64,000 bases of DNA, from the NCBI GenBank assembly GCA_002478265.1, contig DLNC01000024.1:42082-106081 (forward strand), read 5' to 3'. The notes under the pieces were generated by a model. That model was given only the letters and a program-made list of their open reading frames with translations. It made no database searches and was not told the origin of the DNA. Position numbers and translations under genes: made by a program. Each line of letters opens with the position of its first letter. Within the stretch, counting starts at the first letter, position 1. Below, piece by piece: positions 62,608-64,000 of this stretch. This DNA is from Syntrophaceae bacterium UBA7520. GTDB lineage: Bacteria; Desulfobacterota; Syntrophia; Syntrophales; Smithellaceae.

Positions 62608-63741
62608 TTAAGTCTTAATTACCAACTTCTTCTTATGCCTTTCCAACGCCAGTTCGATGAGTTTATCCAGCAGCTTGCTGTATTTGATGCCGGTGGCTTC
62701 CCAGAGTTTGGGATACATGCTGATGCTGGTGAAGCCCGGCAGCGTGTTTATTTCGTTTAAATAGAATTCGTTCGTGTTTTTATCCAGAAAGAAATCAACT
62801 CTGGCCATGCCGGAACAACCCAAAGCCTTATAACCATCGACAGCGAATTTTCTGATTTTATCGGAAAGAGCCAAATCAATTTTCGCGGGAATGTTCAGCG
62901 CCGCGCCGTCCGGATCAATATACTTGGCCTCGTAGGAATAGAATTCATGTTTTGGAACTATTTCCCCCAGAATCGATGCCTGCGGATTATAATTCCCCAA
63001 TACCGCGCATTCAATTTCGCGACAGTCAATGGCTTTTTCTATCATCACGCGCGTGTCAAACTGAAAAGCAAAATTAACCGCTTTGGCAAGTTTTTCTTTT
63101 TCCTTAACTTTTTTAACGCCAACAGATGAACCAGTGCAGACAGGTTTAACAAACAAGGGCAAGCCAAGTTTCCCCACCGCGCTTTGGATTATATTTTGTG
63201 TGTTAGCTTTCCATTCACTTTTATTTATGGTTATCGAAGAAACAACGGGAATACCCGCCTCCCGGAGTAATCTTTTAGCTACATCCTTATCCATACCGAC
63301 GGAAGAACCGATAACATCCGCGCCCACGTAAGGAACCATTGCCAATTCCAACAGGCCCTGCAAGGTGCCGTCCTCGCCGAAGGTGCCGTGCAAAACAGGG
63401 AACACAACATCGATAATTACTTTTTTATTTTTGCTACTGAGGTCATATAAGCGCAGTTGATTGTTTTGCTCAAAATGATTGACGAGCCATTTGCCTTTCT
63501 TTTTTAAGGCAAGAACTTTGCCGAAATCTTTGTGCGGGATAATCTGCGGTTTATCCTGAACATACCATTTGCCGTCCCTGTCAATGCCGATGGCCACCAC
63601 TTTGTATTTATTTTTATCAAGCGCTTCCACGACGGACGCGGCGGAGCATAAGGAAACATCATGTTCGCCCGATCTGCCGCCATACAAAACGCCGACATGT
63701 ATTTTTGTGGTTTTTTTCGAAGGGCTTGCTTTCTTCGCCAT
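62608..63741 (-). CDS. ddl: D-alanine-D-alanine ligase
   Basis: 377 residues. VGVLYGGRSGEHDVSLCSA, HGTFGEDGTLQGLLE, the ATP-grasp loop FVKPVCTGSSVGV and the C-terminal NEINTLPGFTSISMYP are diagnostic. It joins two D-Ala for peptidoglycan stem peptides and complements the racemase nearby. Confidence 0.95.
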   Translation of the reverse strand: MAKKASPSKKTTKIHVGVLYGGRSGEHDVSLCSAASVVEALDKNKYKVVAIGIDRDGKWYVQDKPQIIPHKDFGKVLALKKKGKWLVNHFEQNNQLRLYDLSSKNKKVIIDVVFPVLHGTFGEDGTLQGLLELAMVPYVGADVIGSSVGMDKDVAKRLLREAGIPVVSSITINKSEWKANTQNIIQSAVGKLGLPLFVKPVCTGSSVGVKKVKEKEKLAKAVNFAFQFDTRVMIEKAIDCREIECAVLGNYNPQASILGEIVPKHEFYSYEAKYIDPDGAALNIPAKIDLALSDKIRKFAVDGYKALGCSGMARVDFFLDKNTNEFYLNEINTLPGFTSISMYPKLWEATGIKYSKLLDKLIELALERHKKKLVIKT

Positions 63742-63842
63742 GATTACCCCGCCATATTGTGCGATTATTTTGATAAATATATAAGCCCTAAGTGCTTAAA
63801 TTGTCAATTTAATTTTGGTTTTTCCTCGCAACGCCGCCTCTC

Positions 63843-63870
63843 TTGACATGGCCTGCCAAGTACATATATT
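63843..63870 (+). promoter_or_regulatory. Promoter of the last, truncated gene
   Basis: TTGACA at 63843-63848, a 16-bp spacer and TATATT at 63865-63870, 34 bp ahead of an ATG. Confidence 0.6.
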
Positions 63871-63903
63871 ATTTCACAATCAGGATAAAGAACGGGTGTT
63901 TTT

Positions 63904-64000
63904 ATGGCGCGGTTTTTTAATGAAAATCAGTTGCCCCTTGCCGCCAGAGCGTTTGCGGACGCGGAAAAACTGGTGAGCGGATATTTTCGTGTCAGCGAGA
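63904..64000 (+). CDS. Start of a protein cut by the window end
   Basis: Open frame from ATG 63904 to the window end, with a promoter upstream. The 32 visible residues (starting MARFFNENQLPLAARAFADA) look like a soluble helical N-terminus. Too little to name. Confidence 0.5.
   Translation, partial: MARFFNENQLPLAARAFADAEKLVSGYFRVSE

Noticed and set aside
1..64000. tRNA, rRNA, CRISPR arrays, insertion sequences, prophage
   Set aside because: No cloverleaf or T-loop motifs, spaced repeats, transposases or phage genes were recognised on either strand.

Overview
The window reads as chromosomal DNA of a strictly anaerobic deltaproteobacterium (Desulfobacterota), most like a syntrophic or sulfate-reducing lineage such as Syntrophus/Smithella. 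That assignment is inferred from gene content: an orange-protein (orp)-type cluster with a sigma-54 activator, a tungsten-type aldehyde ferredoxin oxidoreductase, FAD/Fe-S oxidoreductases, two acyl-CoA ligases, two pyruvoyl-dependent arginine decarboxylases and several selenoprotein genes.

Layout. 1-3.9 kb: the tail of a secreted LAS-type peptidase-like protein and two tandemly duplicated secreted proteins, the second carrying extra C-terminal domains. 4.0-11.2 kb: a complete trp operon (trpL-E-G-D-C-F-B-A) with a strong promoter, a leader peptide with four consecutive Trp codons, a classical attenuator and an additional terminator before trpE; two copies of a palindromic repeat sit inside it. 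11.3-13.3 kb: aldehyde ferredoxin oxidoreductase plus a MoaD-like sulfur carrier. 13.3-15.3 kb: minus-strand small genes (thioesterase, Rho_N-like, YgbA-like, DUF1847). 15.5-26.3 kb: PAS/sigma-54 activator, a near-consensus -24/-12 promoter and a long run of genes for iron-sulfur/P-loop assembly (NifX-like x3, two ferredoxin-MinD ATPases, Mrp/NBP35, NifU-like scaffold, radical SAM, zinc ribbon, MBL fold, arginine decarboxylase). 26.4-36.7 kb: rhodanese, D,D-peptidase, YeiH-type transporter, outer-membrane protein, DISM-GGDEF protein, acyltransferase, a selenocysteine peroxiredoxin and a lipoprotein. 37.0-43.6 kb: a MerB-like selenoprotein, C_GCAxxG_C_C proteins, an Fe-S/FAD/Fe-S operon and a tiny membrane selenoprotein. 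43.9-55.8 kb: acyl-CoA ligases, MerR regulator, an ABC/HlyD/TetR efflux operon, then a minus-strand set with a double-selenocysteine glutaredoxin, ferritin-like protein and the second arginine decarboxylase. 56-64 kb: NlpC/P60 lipoprotein, truA, SRAP protein, an alanine racemase fusion, an Mrr-type endonuclease and ddl.

The main discovery is four selenoprotein genes holding six in-frame UGA codons, all invisible to standard ORF calling: a MerB-like protein whose two UGAs fall on both catalytic cysteine positions of organomercurial lyase (37065-37772), a glutaredoxin-like protein with an N-terminal UxxT and C-terminal Uxx-stop (55096-55311, minus), a lipoprotein peroxiredoxin with Sec at the peroxidatic position (35605-36153, minus) and a 52-residue membrane protein with a UxxxxC motif (42687-42845). 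Five of the six UGAs are followed by a clear hairpin with its apical loop starting 18-20 nt downstream and a G in the first two loop positions, as expected for a bacterial SECIS element. No selA, selB, selC or selD lies in the window, so the Sec machinery must be elsewhere in the genome.
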